Source: Marthasterias glacialis (lineage: Eukaryota; Echinodermata; Asteroidea; Forcipulatida; Asteriidae). Taken from it: a DNA stretch of 64,000 nucleotides. The notes beneath the pieces were generated by a model that was given only the letters and a program-made list of their open reading frames with translations, was not told where the DNA came from and made no database searches. The position numbers were made by a program, and so were the translations under genes. Positions 44,917-58,140 of the stretch are shown here, in pieces (the stretch's first letter is position 1; every line of letters starts with the position of its first letter). The stretch lies in contig OU452222.1 of the NCBI GenBank assembly GCA_911728455.2, forward strand, positions 6,639,108 to 6,703,107, read 5' to 3'.

Positions 44917-45050
44917 TGTATTTGGAGTACAACAAAAATGGGAACTATAAACTTACCAGCCATTTTACCCGTGCCAGCGGTGATGTTTTGTTCTTTGAAT
45001 AATGTTGGGATGAGCTGAATCGGAGACTACGGTGATCGGTATCGGTTTTT
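44917..45050 (-). pseudogene. Inverted homologue of candidate exon 1 at 48.65 kb
   Basis: On the minus strand CCGATTCAGCTCATCCCA ... GTGCCAGC-type words are followed by AAAATGGCTG and a GTAAGTTTATAG donor (44,956-44,945). The plus-strand copy at 48,635-48,835 has the same order: CCGATTCAGCTCATCCCA, then GCTGGCACGATGAAATGCCTG, then GTAAGTTTATAAT. A shared exon-donor-intron arrangement suggests duplication of a first exon with its promoter. Downstream the minus copy runs into the LINE. Confidence 0.5.
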
Positions 45051-45349
45051 TTTACTTAAATGCTAACTATGTAGAAGAATTCGTCCGGCGATAATGCAAA
45101 ATGAGGTTAAGCTGTAGAAAAGTTGTCACACAATTAACGACGAGGCCAGTCAATGTCCTCATGGTGGATATTTTATCAGGTTTATATACGCATTTTGGTG
45201 AACCCCCTCCCCCGGTTTAATACGCTTAAAGGGCGTTTACTTCCTATCTTATTCATGCCATATTTGAATAATACGAATTTGTTTGGCTGGTATCGGGAAG
45301 GGGTTGTCTTAAGCAAATTACAGTGGACTGGATGAAGAAAAAAATAATA

Positions 45350-46215
45350 TACATGAATTTGAAGTGTCGTGCAAAATACAGCAGTGGTTTATCCAAATTT
45401 GGACATGCTGGCTGAATTTTTGGATGTCATACCAAAGAGCAAGCTCCCTACGGTCATTACGAAACTGCTGACAATGGACTTCGTCGTAGATAAAAAGAAA
45501 ATGATTGATGGTGACCACAGTAGGCGTATGTTAGACATTGGTTTTGTAACTATATTTCCCCTTAACCTGTTTGAATGATAGATTTAAGTGGAAATGTCGA
45601 TCGAATATGGGAAATATTGAGCATACATGTCGCGATGGATGCCTGTTAATATGACAGTGAGTCATAATAAGTCAGTGAGATTGAAAAATGGATTGAAATT
45701 CTTAGAATTTGTTTTGCAGTCACTCATCGTTTCTAAGATCTTTCAGTAACAAAATAATGAACAGAAATCGGCCTATACAAGTCGGTCATTTATTTGGTTG
45801 TGTATAATTCCCCCCAACGATCTGTGATAGTGGAATTGTGATCAATCTGTGACCTACGATTAACAGTGGATTGTGCCGACCCGGGGTGGGGTGGGTTGCT
45901 TTACAGTCAGTCTGAAGTTTTTATCACTTAGTCTCAACAAAGAGATCTAGTTTGAGAAGTGGGGTAGCGAATGGTTTATTCATGATCTTGCTGACGACTG
46001 GCGGAATTTCAGGATTTCATACCCCAGGGCAGACTCCATACGGTCATTACAACACTTTTATTTGTCTTAAAGCCAGCAAGTGGGATAATCGCTGAGAAAT
46101 GAACAAGTCATCCAAAAAGTGGCTGAAGGAGAATGATCGAAATGATGTTGAACATATTTTTCACAAAAATGATTGGGGGAAATGTCTGCCATCAGGCCAA
46201 CCTGTATAAATGATA
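45350..46215 (+). repeat. Local diverged direct duplication
   Basis: GGTTTAT(C/T)CA...GCTG.CGAATTT...TGTCATACC.(A)...CTCC(C/A)(T)TACGGTCATTAC at about 45,387-45,470 recurs at about 45,973-46,055. A 69-codon open frame (45,369-45,578; LPTVITKLLTMDFVVDKKKM) covers the first copy; the second is closed, so coding is doubtful. Confidence 0.5.
45660..46050 (+). repeat. Inverted duplication, left copy
   Basis: Matches the reverse complement of 50,090-50,480: CAAGTCGGTCATTTATTTG, AACGATCTGTGATAG, AGAGATCTAG and TTTCTAAGATCT shared in the same order. Order and orientation relative to the exon-1 pair are not those of one simple palindrome, so several rearrangements occurred. Confidence 0.7.
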
Positions 46216-47760
46216 GACCTTCAAAGTTAGACTGCATGTTCCTCACTAGCTGGAACACTGTCTCACTATTCAAAACACAAGCATAAATGATTATTTGAAT
46301 GATCTAATCGCACAGGTGATTTACGTATATAACAAGACATGTATCATCACTTCTTGGAATATGTGTTGGCTCTGAGAACTCTTCTTTTCTCTTGGCGTCT
46401 CTACTGATGCGCTCCACTTCCAGATGAGCCTTGTTGCATTCCTGTCTAAATAATTCTAGGACAGTCATCGGAACATCTTTTTCCCAAAGTATGGTTGCAA
46501 AGATTTCTCATGCTGTTTTTCTGTGGTGTTTGGCTGCATCAGTCATGTAAAGCAACATTGAGAAACTGTTATCCATGGTGCTTGACATTGCAGATAACCA
46601 AAATCTTTGCTTTTATACTATCTACCTCTTGAAGTGACGTGTATAGTAAACAGGTGAGAGGAGGATAACAATATGGTAGTTCTGAAACTTTTGAGAATTA
46701 ACCGGAGGCGATTTTATTTGTAGACAGGAATAACCACCTAAATGTATATTTCGGCCAATCACGCGTGAAGTTTTATGGGTGACTTTGCACTCGACGCAAA
46801 CATTTTCACGAATGTTCGCTCGCTTGCATAGAGAAAGAAATTCGTAGCTGGCGATTTTTTTGTCAGCTCTGCTAGTCATGGATCTCTGATTGTTTTCAAT
46901 CGAAAATTATGTAATTTTATGCTGTAATTAATTCATATTGTTATTCAAATGAAATACGAGTGTTCTTGTACATCGTGCACAATTGTCTAATAAAGACCCA
47001 AATACACACTAGCTATAATATTTTGAAGAAAACAAAATACGTCACTGTTTGGTATGTAATTGGCTGATTTTGCATTACCTTCATTAAGTTATGTACCATA
47101 GTGTCAACAGGTGGACCACAATACTCGATGATCATACAAAATTGAATTTGACAACACTTTAATGTCGGGTTAAGAAACTTTTTGATATAAGTTGTCCACT
47201 TTCTTCCATAAGGACTTAAGCTATTTAGAAAATGAGAGCACCACAAAACCGAATTTAACTTTAGAGACCCTCTTTAAGAGGTCACGGCGAGACTGAATCC
47301 TCCCCAAGGAGTTGCCCATTGACACCCCCCACGTCAATCCTCAAAAAAATCAGAATTCAATGTATTGCCCCTGATATTGCGCTACACCGATGTTTGACTA
47401 TCACTGTACACTGTGTTCTTTCCGAGTGCAGTGAACAAAATTAAAAAGCTATATCGAGGGAGATTAGCATTTATGACCGCCCGCATTCTAAAGGAGATTG
47501 CTTGCGGTACCCGCTGCTAATAAATATACATGTAGGATTCAAACTATGAATTTATTGTTTACTCTTTGTCAGACTATATTTGTTGATAAGACTTAAAGTT
47601 TCCATCTAAAAAAACTGTAGTTTTAAAAAGTTTTGCAAAGGTCTTCGAGTTCAACCAATACAAATCCTATTCGTTCATGTAGTCCTGAAAATGCGGCGTC
47701 TTTGTGATCTCTTCAGACATTCACACAAGAAGTGTCAAAACAGTGACCGCGAACTTCATA
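46216..47760. other. Unassigned intergenic sequence
   Basis: Nothing supportable; minus frames 46,622-46,879 and 47,013-47,246 lack motifs or splice context. Confidence 0.4.
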
Positions 47761-47769
47761 TTTACCCCT

Positions 47770-47910
47770 TCCCCCCCCCAAAAAAAAAAAATACATATAT
47801 ATATATTTTTTCTTTGCTATATATATATATATAAATTTATAGGGTGAGCAAAGAAAATTTGGCTGATGTATATATATAAATTTATAGGGTGAGCAAAGAA
47901 AATTTGGTAT
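47770..47910 (+). repeat. C/A-run, TA microsatellite and 39-bp duplication
   Basis: C-run and A-run lead into (TA)n. TATATATAAATTTATAGGG followed by TGAGCAAAGAAAATTTGG occurs twice (about 47,824 and 47,870). Confidence 0.8.
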
Positions 47911-48630
47911 ATACCGTTAATAACCACCATAGGGGGAAACGGGAAAAAACCGCCGTTAGGGGGAAAATTCACAAATCACGTTAGAACAGCACACTGCAAA
48001 GTGTCGGGCGTAAGGACCGTATGTTAAATTACATGCAAAACTGTGCCCAAGAGGGGTAATTAACAGTTTTAAGATAATGTGCCCTTGTAAGGATATAACT
48101 TTTTGGAGCCTCGATTTTTTTCCCCTTTTGGAAGTTATGCCACAGCCCACTTAAAGGCGAAATGCTGTATTTTCCCTCTATCGAAAATACTATATTTCCC
48201 CTTTAAGTTCTATATTTAGCCTTTTGGCTGTTTTCGTGCAAAAGGTGAAATATTACTCCATACGGGGAAATATCTTAACTGATGTCAATAGTAGGACTAC
48301 TGTGATATAACACATTGCTTAATCGCTAAAAACAATGGAGTCGGTTCACCCAAATGGAATGTGCATGTGGATCAACACTTACTTAGAGGATGGCTGACTG
48401 AAGATGACATAAACGGTTTTAAATTTAGGGATATGTCAGAAATGATATCAAAAAATCGTTACTAAAGGGCATATCTGACGTTTTTCCCCTGTTTTTGGGG
48501 AAAATTGACAAACTTGTTTATTTTGATATCGTCAATCAATCAAAATCTGTTTTATTATACTTGAGGTTTAAATTGTAAAGAGAACAAAGAGCTGCTGTAA
48601 GCTGAATCAACAGAATTTTGGATCTAGTTA
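47911..48630. other. Interval rich in TTTCCCC/GGGGAAA words
   Basis: Words such as ATATTTCCCC, TAGGGGGAAA and GGGGAAATAT recur in both orientations (47,930-48,500), suggesting an old degenerate inverted or tandem repeat. No gene. Confidence 0.35.
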
Positions 48631-48649
48631 GAATTCAATTAACAGATCA

Positions 48650-48753
48650 CCATAGTCCGATTCAGCTCATCCCATCACGCTTCCGTATATTTGAAAGAGA
48701 CGGGGTCATTCAGGCAATTATTCCTCGGGCAAGCTGGCACGATGAAATGCCTG
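48650..48753 (+). CDS. Candidate exon 1 (mostly 5' UTR) of weak model
   Basis: Two ATGs in the last 12 bases (ATGAAATGCCTG) precede a perfect GTAAGT. The inverted homologue at 44,957 keeps only the second ATG, so start choice is uncertain. Exon start not defined. Confidence 0.35.
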
Positions 48754-51201
48754 GTAAGTTTATAATTCTTATTCCTCTTTGAAGTGTTTGTTGTACAGAC
48801 GTATAGACATACTCCAAATCAATAAAATGGCTCAACGGTCTGTGATCCATGTGTTATTTTTGTTTTATTTTGTTAACCTTTCCTCAAACATTCACTTAAG
48901 AAGCGATTAGAAACCCACCACACAATAATAACTCTAGAGTACAGTATAGGTCTTCAGATTAAACTCTTAATCAGGATGTTTTTTCAATTTACCAAATTAA
49001 TTTCTCTCTCTAATAAGTAGCAACTACAATTTTGTCAAGCAAGACTTAAATTCATGTTCACCGAATTGCAATTAATCATTTTATTGTAACTATAAATAAC
49101 GCTAATATCCTGACAAATTTCCCACAAAGCATTTTCTCTATAAAAGACAATTAAAAAAAAAAAAAATTCATTAGATAAACGTACGCCAGACAATACTCTA
49201 TATACAAATCCGAGCATAATTATTTCACAAAGCAAAAATCGGAAGATTTCTGTTGCATGTGATCAAACAGTCTCTTGAATTTGATTCACTTCGTATTATA
49301 ACTTGCAATAAACAAGCTTTCAATATTGATGTTGGTTTTGTCCACAAAAATAGTACCCAAAGAGTAATACTAATAATAAGTATTTTTGAGGCAAAATAAT
49401 GTTTTGTGAAAAAAGGCAAATATTTAAAGGATTTACGACAATATCGTACTTTACTTGTACTTCATCACATCTCACTATTCTTTTTGAACAAAATAAGACA
49501 AACAGTATGGTACTGTTTATAGCTTCTCTGAGGTCACGTTTCTTAACCTGGGAGTCAATTGTGTTACATGAAATATACCTCATTTTGCAGTTTCAGGTTA
49601 ATAAATAAAAAAGTTTACATTTTAAGGTCATAACAGTATATATATTTGGAAAGCATACAATTAAGAGTGGGCTATATAGAGGGTTGATTAAAGGACATAG
49701 TTTAAGTGCATGCTGAACTCACTCTAGTTTGATTGAAATATGCATACGGATCCCATTAAAAAAATAATAAAATCGGCAAAAATACAATATCCAGCGTGCC
49801 CCAGAGTAAAATGTGTGAAATCCAAGATGGCCACCAACAGAGTAAAAAAAAGTAACATTTTGGACATTTCTGGCAGTTTGCAATGTTCACACGGTGCCAA
49901 ATGGTGAAACCACATAACAAGGCATATACAATTATCAGTAAAATACACTTGTCAAAAGGCTTTGCTGGCAAAAGTCATGTAATTGCCGATGTTCTGTCCA
50001 GAGTTTAGAGTATTGTAAATACATCAACAACATTTTCAATATTTTTCATTCGGCCATTTTACCCCAGTATCCACATTCCTTTGGAGTGGTCCATGATTAG
50101 GGAGTTTGCTCTGGAGTATGAAATTCTCAAATTCTGCCAGTCAGCAGATTCATGGATAAACCATTCGCTATGTATACCAAGCCAGATTTACTTCTAAACC
50201 TAGATCTCTTTGAGACCAAGTGATAAGAACTTTCGATTGTAAAGCACCCCGTACCGGATTGGCACACCCCCCCCCTGATATTCATAGGTCGATATTTCAC
50301 CCATCTAATATAATCCCCTTTGAGCCTCTATCACAGATCGTTAAGGGGAATTATGGACAATCAAATAAATGACCGACTTGATATATAGACCTATTTCCTT
50401 ACATAGCTATTTTTTAATGATAGATCTTAGAAAGGATGAGGAATCACAAAACAAAGTATATCTGATTTTCAGTCTCACTGTATAAAGATGCAATCGCAAG
50501 TCACTGCCAAAGCAGTCTGGCCTAATAGTGGCAGGAGTGTGAGTTCATGCAGCCTGCAAGGAAGCAGTGACAAACCAGACTTGGTGAAACTCATTGTACC
50601 AGACCCTGTTGTGTTCAAAGTATTGCCAGGAGGTAAGACTGAAGAGGTTTAGGCTATTTCGGACAAATATGGCTTGAAAATAAACGACCCATCTGTAAAA
50701 TAACTTCTTTTTGAACTCCTGCCAATGCTGTTGAGAAACACATCCCCTTTGGGCCTTATGTATCTGCAGGGGAGGCGATTTTAATGAAACTTGTTAGAGA
50801 GTAGAACAATGATGTTTGTGGTTTCAGAAAGTATTACGATTTTAGGGTTCCACTCTTCAAAGTTAAATTTGTTGAGATTTGGAACGATGTGCAAGTTTGC
50901 CTGAAGAGTGATTAGGTCTTCACTGGAATACCTATTACAAAGTTCATCCTGCAGTTTTACATTTGGAATTCTTTTCTTTGTATAACATATCCATGCATGA
51001 TTTGTACAGCACGTTACTACTTCAAGTGTTGGATAATAATAACAGCAAATTCTCAGGATTCAATATAAACTTTATTAAATACATTTAGTGTGGGCTAAAT
51101 TTTTGGTGAATGCCACCTCATTTTTTTTTCCAGCTGAACCCAAGATACATGATCAGGTTTGGGGCAAGTATCAAGAAAACACCTCCCTTTATTTAAGATG
51201 A
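48650..51201 (+). CDS. Weak three-exon gene model, about 80 residues, unknown
   Basis: Candidate exon 1 ends at 48,753 (ATGAAATGCCTG before GTAAGT), exon 2 spans 50,473-50,632 (acceptor TCTGATTTTCAG, donor GTAAGA) and exon 3 starts at 51,134 (acceptor T-run then CCAG) with stop TGA at 51,199-51,201. Phases agree (0 then 1). The joined product reads MKCLSHCIKMQSQVTAKAVW, then PNSGRSVSSCSLQGSSDKPD and LVKLIVPDPVVFKVLPG, and ends WGKYQENTSLYLR. The LVKLIVPDPVVFKVLPG stretch looks coding, but I recognise no family. It could also be an isolated exon of a larger or decayed gene. Confidence 0.35.
48754..50089. other. AT-rich interval, no feature
   Basis: Intron of the weak model or intergenic DNA. 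Small minus frames (49,225-49,971) show no motif. Confidence 0.35.
50090..50480 (-). repeat. Inverted duplication, right copy
   Basis: Reverse-complement partner of 45,660-46,050. Its right edge abuts the candidate exon at 50,473. Confidence 0.7.
50473..50632 (+). CDS. Candidate internal exon (SHCIKMQSQV...KVLPG)
   Basis: Bounded by TCTGATTTTCAG and GTAAGA, open throughout in one frame. The flank just upstream is in an inverted duplication with 45,660-46,050, and the homology stops where this exon begins. Confidence 0.4.
51134..51201 (+). CDS. Candidate terminal exon (EPKIHDQVWGKYQENTSLYL)
   Basis: T-rich tract ending in CCAG, then an in-frame 22-codon tail and a stop. Phase matches the preceding exon. 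No AATAAA within the next 100 bp. Confidence 0.3.
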
Positions 51202-51239
51202 ATATCTGATGGCATATGCTCAAGTTTCTAAATCAAACC

Positions 51240-51405
51240 CCAACAGACCTTTTGACAACCATTATACCAGTAGATCGACCAATGCAATAGAATTATTCCC
51301 ATTCGATCAATGTCAAACTCAAATACAGGATTGGTATTGCTGACTTTGCAGTGTTCTTACTTGGCGTGTTCAACATTATATACATCTTCTTTGTTTTACC
51401 CTACA
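51240..51405 (+). repeat. Dispersed repeat related to 39,585-39,780
   Basis: Shared GGATTGGT, GCTGAC(T)TTGCAGTGTTC and ACATATA(C)AT.(CATCTT) words in the same order. Confidence 0.5.
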
Positions 51406-53100
51406 ACTATTATTGTGATGAGATTTGGTTTGTGGATCTTCCGTGGTACAAAACAGAAGCCTATTGAATTTGGGGTCTGTTACTTAGATTTAAAGGTTAT
51501 TAGGGCAAAGATAAAAGAAATGATATCATTGCGATAACTTGAAAAATATTTGGAATTTTATGATGAAATCTGGTTTGTGGGTCAGTCTAGGTTTCAAAGC
51601 AGAAGCCAGTCAGAATTTGGGTCCATTATACGTCAAAGTTAATGTTTCCACAGAGCTGGATTTAAAGAACACAAAAATGAGATACATCTTACCAATACAT
51701 TTATTCTCATCACAGTGAAGTCAATTTCAAAGTACAATATTTTGAAAGTTGTCATTCATTCAAAATGTCGTACCTCTTGGCTTTATTGTTGTATGAAAGT
51801 TAATCCAGCATCCGCAGAAGCTCGCCATGGCGGCTTCACCGTTCAAGTTCAAAATTATGTTTGATACGAACAGCGTTTACAAATAATAAATTGACTTTAC
51901 TTATAAACAATAATACAAATAAAACCTTTGGTGGAAAAATTATATTCAGACTTTGCTAACTATAATTAATCCGAATACTTGTACTCGAAGAGCTATTATT
52001 GTGAGATGCATTGCCAGATGAATAATAATACTAGTATAGGCCTACTTCTTCGAAATTTGTAACAGATGTTCATTAATTAAGACGCACCAGGTCAATGACG
52101 TCGGGTGATGTGTATCAAATCAAGTCTACATTTTTGAAAATGATACTCAATATTAAGCCACGCGATGGATCTTTATTTTTACAATCTATACGCCATTAGA
52201 ATGCCCTTGAAACCTGAATACATGTAAACGCTTATTCTAACTTTAATGATGACTTTGTATTCAAGTTGAAACCGGACGATGAGAGAGCAATTTCGGCTCT
52301 ACAAAATTCAATTTAGACATGCTTTGTATGTAGTAATCGACAAAAGTAATTTAAGCTGTGAATTGAGCATTGATATTGATCAGACTGTTGGGCTTTATTA
52401 TCAAGGTGACACCTGAATAATTCAGTAGTGTGTGTGTGGGACGTCCTAGTTACGGCGCTGGAATAATGACTTTTTTCCAATAATTAAAGAGTTAATGACT
52501 TATGAACTACACAACGGATTTTGACCAACTTTGCTTTATTGGAAAGGTGTTCAGAAATTGAACAACGGAAAGCCACAATTTCAGGCTAAAAGTGAAAATG
52601 TTTATGCAAAAAAAAAGCACCGTGTAACTTACACGGATTGAACAAGTATGGCAGGTGCGCATGGTTGACGCAATCTCGTGACCGCTTAATTTACAGGTGA
52701 TATTTGAATACTCAAAAGACTATTCAGAAGGAATTTTAACACGAATCTAGACAGTGCGAGTTTGCTGTAGGTGGGACACACACACAAGAGTGTGTTTGGA
52801 GATCTCCTATTGTCCCATTGTTCGTAATCTAACTTTTTAGCAAAAGCTCCCTTTGGTTTTGAACACGATTTCCAACAATGGGGACCTTTTCCAACCGGGA
52901 TCCTATTTTCCCTTTTGTTATAGGTCACCAGTTTGAATGTAAAAAAAAACCCAACAACAACACACGCCACTCACACGTATACACCCTTTTCAAATCTCAA
53001 CGCTCTCTAACGCCGCTTTCTCGAAAACGTGGTTTGCAAAATTTTAAACACACGAACATGCAGTCCCGAGATTGCGCAAAGCATACGTATTAATTTTGTT
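51406..53100. other. Unassigned sequence with one dispersed repeat
   Basis: 51,957-52,037 is the direct repeat of 43,845-43,925. ATTTGGGTC.(T)(G)TTA phrases at 51,470 and 51,620 suggest a diverged 140-bp tandem pair. No gene is supportable. Confidence 0.45.
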
Positions 53101-53105
53101 TAAAA

Positions 53106-54020
<915 letters not shown>

Positions 54021-54099
54021 AAATAAATATATAAAAAATAAAATAAAAACAAGTAAAAACAAAACAACAACAAATGCAATGGTACAATCTATACCGTTC

Positions 54100-54650
54100 T
54101 TAAAAAGTCGTGGATAGTCTTTCTTAAGTTTTAAAATCTACTTTGCACACATGTAAATCAAGCGGTCATGAGATTGCATCAACCATGCATACTTGTTCGG
54201 TCATTTTGGTCCGGAATTGTTTACACATTGCGTTTGGGCGGTTCCGAGATTACACAAAGCATGCCTATTGGTCCACAAATAACCACCATATGCCCATAGG
54301 CCCCCAATCTTTCTTACGATGCTTAATCTTTAGAAAACCTGTTGGTTCGGGGCAGAAATCGATTTACAGGAAACCATCTTATGACCGATGCCAATTTTGC
54401 TCAAAAATAAAACGGTACAATGAGAAGTGTTTTTTGTTGTTGTCTTTGCAGATCACAAAGTTTATATGAAAAAGCGTTTACTTTATTGTAAGATAGCACT
54501 CTCCCCACAAACTCCACCGCATCCTTACAGCCTACCAGTTCTTAAAAAGTCCTGGATCATTCTTTAGTTTTCAAATCTGCAAACACTTATGTAAATCAAG
54601 CGGTCATGAGATTGCATAAACCATGCATACTTGTTCAGTCGTTTAAATTT
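54100..54650 (+). repeat. Direct duplication, about 440-bp offset
   Basis: TCTTAAAAAGTC.TGGAT...(TG)TAAATCAAGCGGTCATGAG followed by ATTGCAT.AACCATGCATACT occurs at about 54,098-54,210 and 54,540-54,645. A third partial copy (CCCTCCCC.CAAACTCCACCGCA, TCTTAAAAAGTCCTGGATAG) lies at 56,806-56,880. Confidence 0.75.
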
Positions 54651-55680
54651 GAAGACAAGTCCTTTGAATTGAAAAGTAGAAAAGCTATACTTTTCAATTT
54701 ATTTAAATACAATAAAGGAATGGATGAACTTCTTCGCGTTTACATTATTTTTGAGAATTGGTGTAGGCCCTACTTCTTTAAGATAAAGATTAATCTTTGG
54801 AAGGATGAGAAGCTTCCAGTGAAACAACTGCACTGAAATTTCCCCCATCGCTTTAGAAAGCTTATCTGCAACTTGTTTAAAAAAAAAGTACTGAACATGG
54901 ATTTCGGGATAAATAGTTCAAATATTTTCAGTTCCTTTTCATTAGAAACATATGAGTGGTTGGTCCAAAACTCAAGAAATTTGCATTTCCGAAATGAGCC
55001 CAAAAGTAAAACATTAACAGTCTGATATTCTTGGGAACTTGCATACGTATTCTTGTGGAGAAAATAGGAAAATCGTGAAAAACTGAGATTAACTGAAATA
55101 AATTGATTTCTGTATAAGATCGTTATCTATGATTTTGTGTAAAAACAAATAGTTATTGACCATTAAACCAATTTTAAGTATTTTTATTGTATTTTATTTC
55201 ATTAAAAATAATAGTTCGCCGATTATTATGCAAATTTACCAGTAAAGTGAGGGCGCTTTTTAGTAAACATAATACCAGTCTACAAGAGGTTTTGTAAATA
55301 AATGTATTTTTAGCTTGCAATTTATGCATTCTCTGACATCTATAATTGTTTTAAAAGGAAAGACCTGCACAGTCAGTTGATTTTGTTTAATAATTTTAGT
55401 GAATAGCATAATTACAATCAAGAGAGATACATCGTGCGAAATGTAAACTTGGATTGTTAATAGGGAAAGGACGCGTCAAGTTTATGAATTTTTGCAAGAC
55501 GTTCCGTCGGCATGCAATGCAGTCTCGGTTTGTAAACTTAACCTTTGATTGGAAATTATTTTTGTAACATTTTTTTTTACAATGCTCTACTTTTATCAGT
55601 GACTATGTCTTCTAAATGTCTGACTGCGTGTGGTTTGCATTTTTTGTTATAACATAATACACACATAGTGTGCATTACTA
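54651..55680. other. AT-rich unassigned sequence
   Basis: No coding or repeat signal that I can support. Confidence 0.4.
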
Positions 55681-55689
55681 TTATCTCAG

Positions 55690-56065
55690 AGGACGTTGAT
55701 ATTCTGCTTGATTCTGAGGACCCCCTTTTGCAGAGCATAATGTTCCTTAATTAGTGAGTGACACTCTTCTTTTTCTTGTATAACATGCCCTTTATCACTG
55801 TAATTGTTCTAGTTTTTTTTCTTTCTATATTTGTTATTCATGTGAGGACATTTCTCGCTTTAATATGCAAGTGAGGACAAAGTGTATGGTGGGGTGCTGA
55901 GATTTGGTGTTAACATCTCTCTGAGGACAATAAGTTATTATATTCTTTATGTTATGATGGGTTGTTTAAATTTAATGTGAAAACCTCTCGAGGACAATAC
56001 TTTACTCCATGAGATCCATGATGGCGGTGGGGACTTTAGTGTTGACATTTTTCTGACGACAGTAC
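55690..56065 (+). repeat. Degenerate GAGGACA-spaced repeat
   Basis: GAGGACA-type words at about 55,690, 55,843, 55,872, 55,922, 55,991 and 56,054 (GACGACA), several with TGTTAACAT or TTGACATT between them. Spacing about 30-70 bp; very old tandem repeat. Confidence 0.4.
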
Positions 56066-57950
56066 ATACCACAGTTTTCAATAGTGGTTTGACTCTGATG
56101 GATGGGGTGAGGCCACCAGCACGCTGATTTGAAAACCATTGAGTTAGGTTTTAGTTGTTTTCTCAGGATTCATGCAAATAGGAAGGTTGGAATGGGGGTG
56201 TTTGTAAGAATGGATTTGTCTGACTAACATAGGTCTACCCAACCTATAGTCAGATCCTTGGCAATTCACCAGGGGCAAGATGTCTGATGATACAAGCCAT
56301 CAACTTTTCAAAACCACTGAAACATTAATTTTTAGTCAACAGTAACAAGCCAATCAAATAAACAAAATCTCAAGAATGCGCATCAATTACAAATTGGTAA
56401 CAAGGTACAAACACACAATCAAAGGCATTTTTGACTTGTATCTGCTGTTCTTATCTCAAAATGATGCAAATAAATGTTGCACATGATTAAAATATCTGAT
56501 CTGATAACACGGAATGAATTTACCACTTTACCAGAAAACAACTGAAACAGCTACTTTCAAATTTGGTCACAGTCTGTGGTAGTATCTTTTATTTACTTTC
56601 ATTTATAGAATTTTGTACAAGTGTCTTCCCATATTAAAAATAAATTCTGTTGAAAGTGACAAAGGAGAATCAATGACATGTACTTGTCATTATAGAGATG
56701 ATCCAAGGATGCGTGTTTTGTTCTCGGTCAATTGGTGTGTTGCCTTATAACTTAAGTCATTGAAAGGTTATGACAAACAAGAGCATGCGGCCCAAAGATT
56801 GTAAGATGGCACCCTCCCCTCAAACTCCACCGCAACCGGTAAAGTCTACCCATTCTTAAAAAGTCCTGGATAGTCTCTGTAATTGTAGGCTGATGTGATT
56901 GTGATGTGATGTCCACCTCCATGATACATGTAACGTTAGTGTAAGAATAGATGTGACAATTTAAAGAATTCGATTCAATTCGTGCAACATTTATTTCAGA
57001 CTGACTCCGAGTAACAATGCAGATAGGCCTACATGTATGTCGACGATTCCAGGTTATATTTTAACTTATAAATTAAACAATAAAATGGATTATTGGAACT
57101 TGGAAGTTGGAGGGAGTCTTATCTTAGCTTTTTTACAGAGCAGATGAAAATGGAGCCAGCATAAGAATATAAGATGTAGGAAAAAAGTGAAGCAGATACG
57201 AAATGCTTTTGTACTTTTTCCTAATTATTGGGTTTTAAACTAGAACCGCGTCAGCTGCACAATTACAATTACTTGCAATAAGCTTTCGGGCGACATCTGT
57301 CTGTGCACCCTTTAATTCTTTCCATTGATTCACGTACTCAATAAATCTACCCAAGCTTTGGTCAGAAAACTAAGTAATTTTACCTTTGGCTTTTGGCGCC
57401 GCAATGTAAGTGGCGCCGCCTCGTTAAGGTGACCTCTGAATGATTTTACAAAACGAATATCCTGATTGGCCAATGGAGTAAGCGTGAGACGACTGCACCA
57501 ATTTGTCAGATAGATGGCTCGTTCTGAAGCTTTTACTTTGAAGTAAATTTGTTCATTTTTATTAACAAATAAATCATTTGTTGTCAACATATGTTGATGT
57601 TCACTTATAACATTTTGGATGGATCTGCATTTTTGAGAAGTACCACGGAACATAAAAACGGCATTCGTTCCATACTCAACTGCATGCCCTGGGACGAGGT
57701 TACGTTCATCTCGGCGTCAAAACAATGGACTCCAGGAGCTAGCCGCCATAATAATCGTCGTAAATATTGGCGATAAAGATGACGCCCACCACTGCTGCCA
57801 GCACCAGCAACACTGCTAGTGCTACATGTAGTACTATTAATAGCAGTAGTAGAAGCCCTACCACCAGCAAGAAGGTATGGAAAACGAAACGTTGATTTGA
57901 TTGTGATCATTTTGAGAAATTGTTGAACCCACGGTAGTTTGTATGTACAT
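56066..57950. other. Unassigned sequence
   Basis: Contains CCATTGGCC at about 57,468 (on the reverse strand GGCCAATGG) and two overlapping minus frames (57,330-57,653, 107 codons; 57,605-58,018, 137 codons) without recognisable motifs. I do not call a gene. Confidence 0.4.
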
Positions 57951-58130
57951 GTATAGTAGTCAGGTAGTACATGTACATGTACATGTACGTAGTTACTAAT
58001 GTACATGTACTTATACAACTTACATGTATAAGTAACTAAATGTATTACTAGTAATACTAAATAGAACTACTACTTGTATAGTACTATATAATATTAGGCC
58101 TACCTAGGCCTACTACACCAGTCATGTAAG
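57950..58130 (+). repeat. TACATGTA/AGTAC-rich simple region
   Basis: Clustered ACATGTACATGTACATGTAC, CTAGTAATACT and TAGGCCTACCTAGGCCTAC palindromic words. Confidence 0.6.
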
Positions 58131-58140
58131 TTAAACTAAG

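Noticed and set aside
57330..58018. Two overlapping minus frames of 107 and 137 codons
   Set aside because: No motif, no supportive splice or promoter signal, simple-sequence overlap (repeated Val-His from ACATGTACATG).
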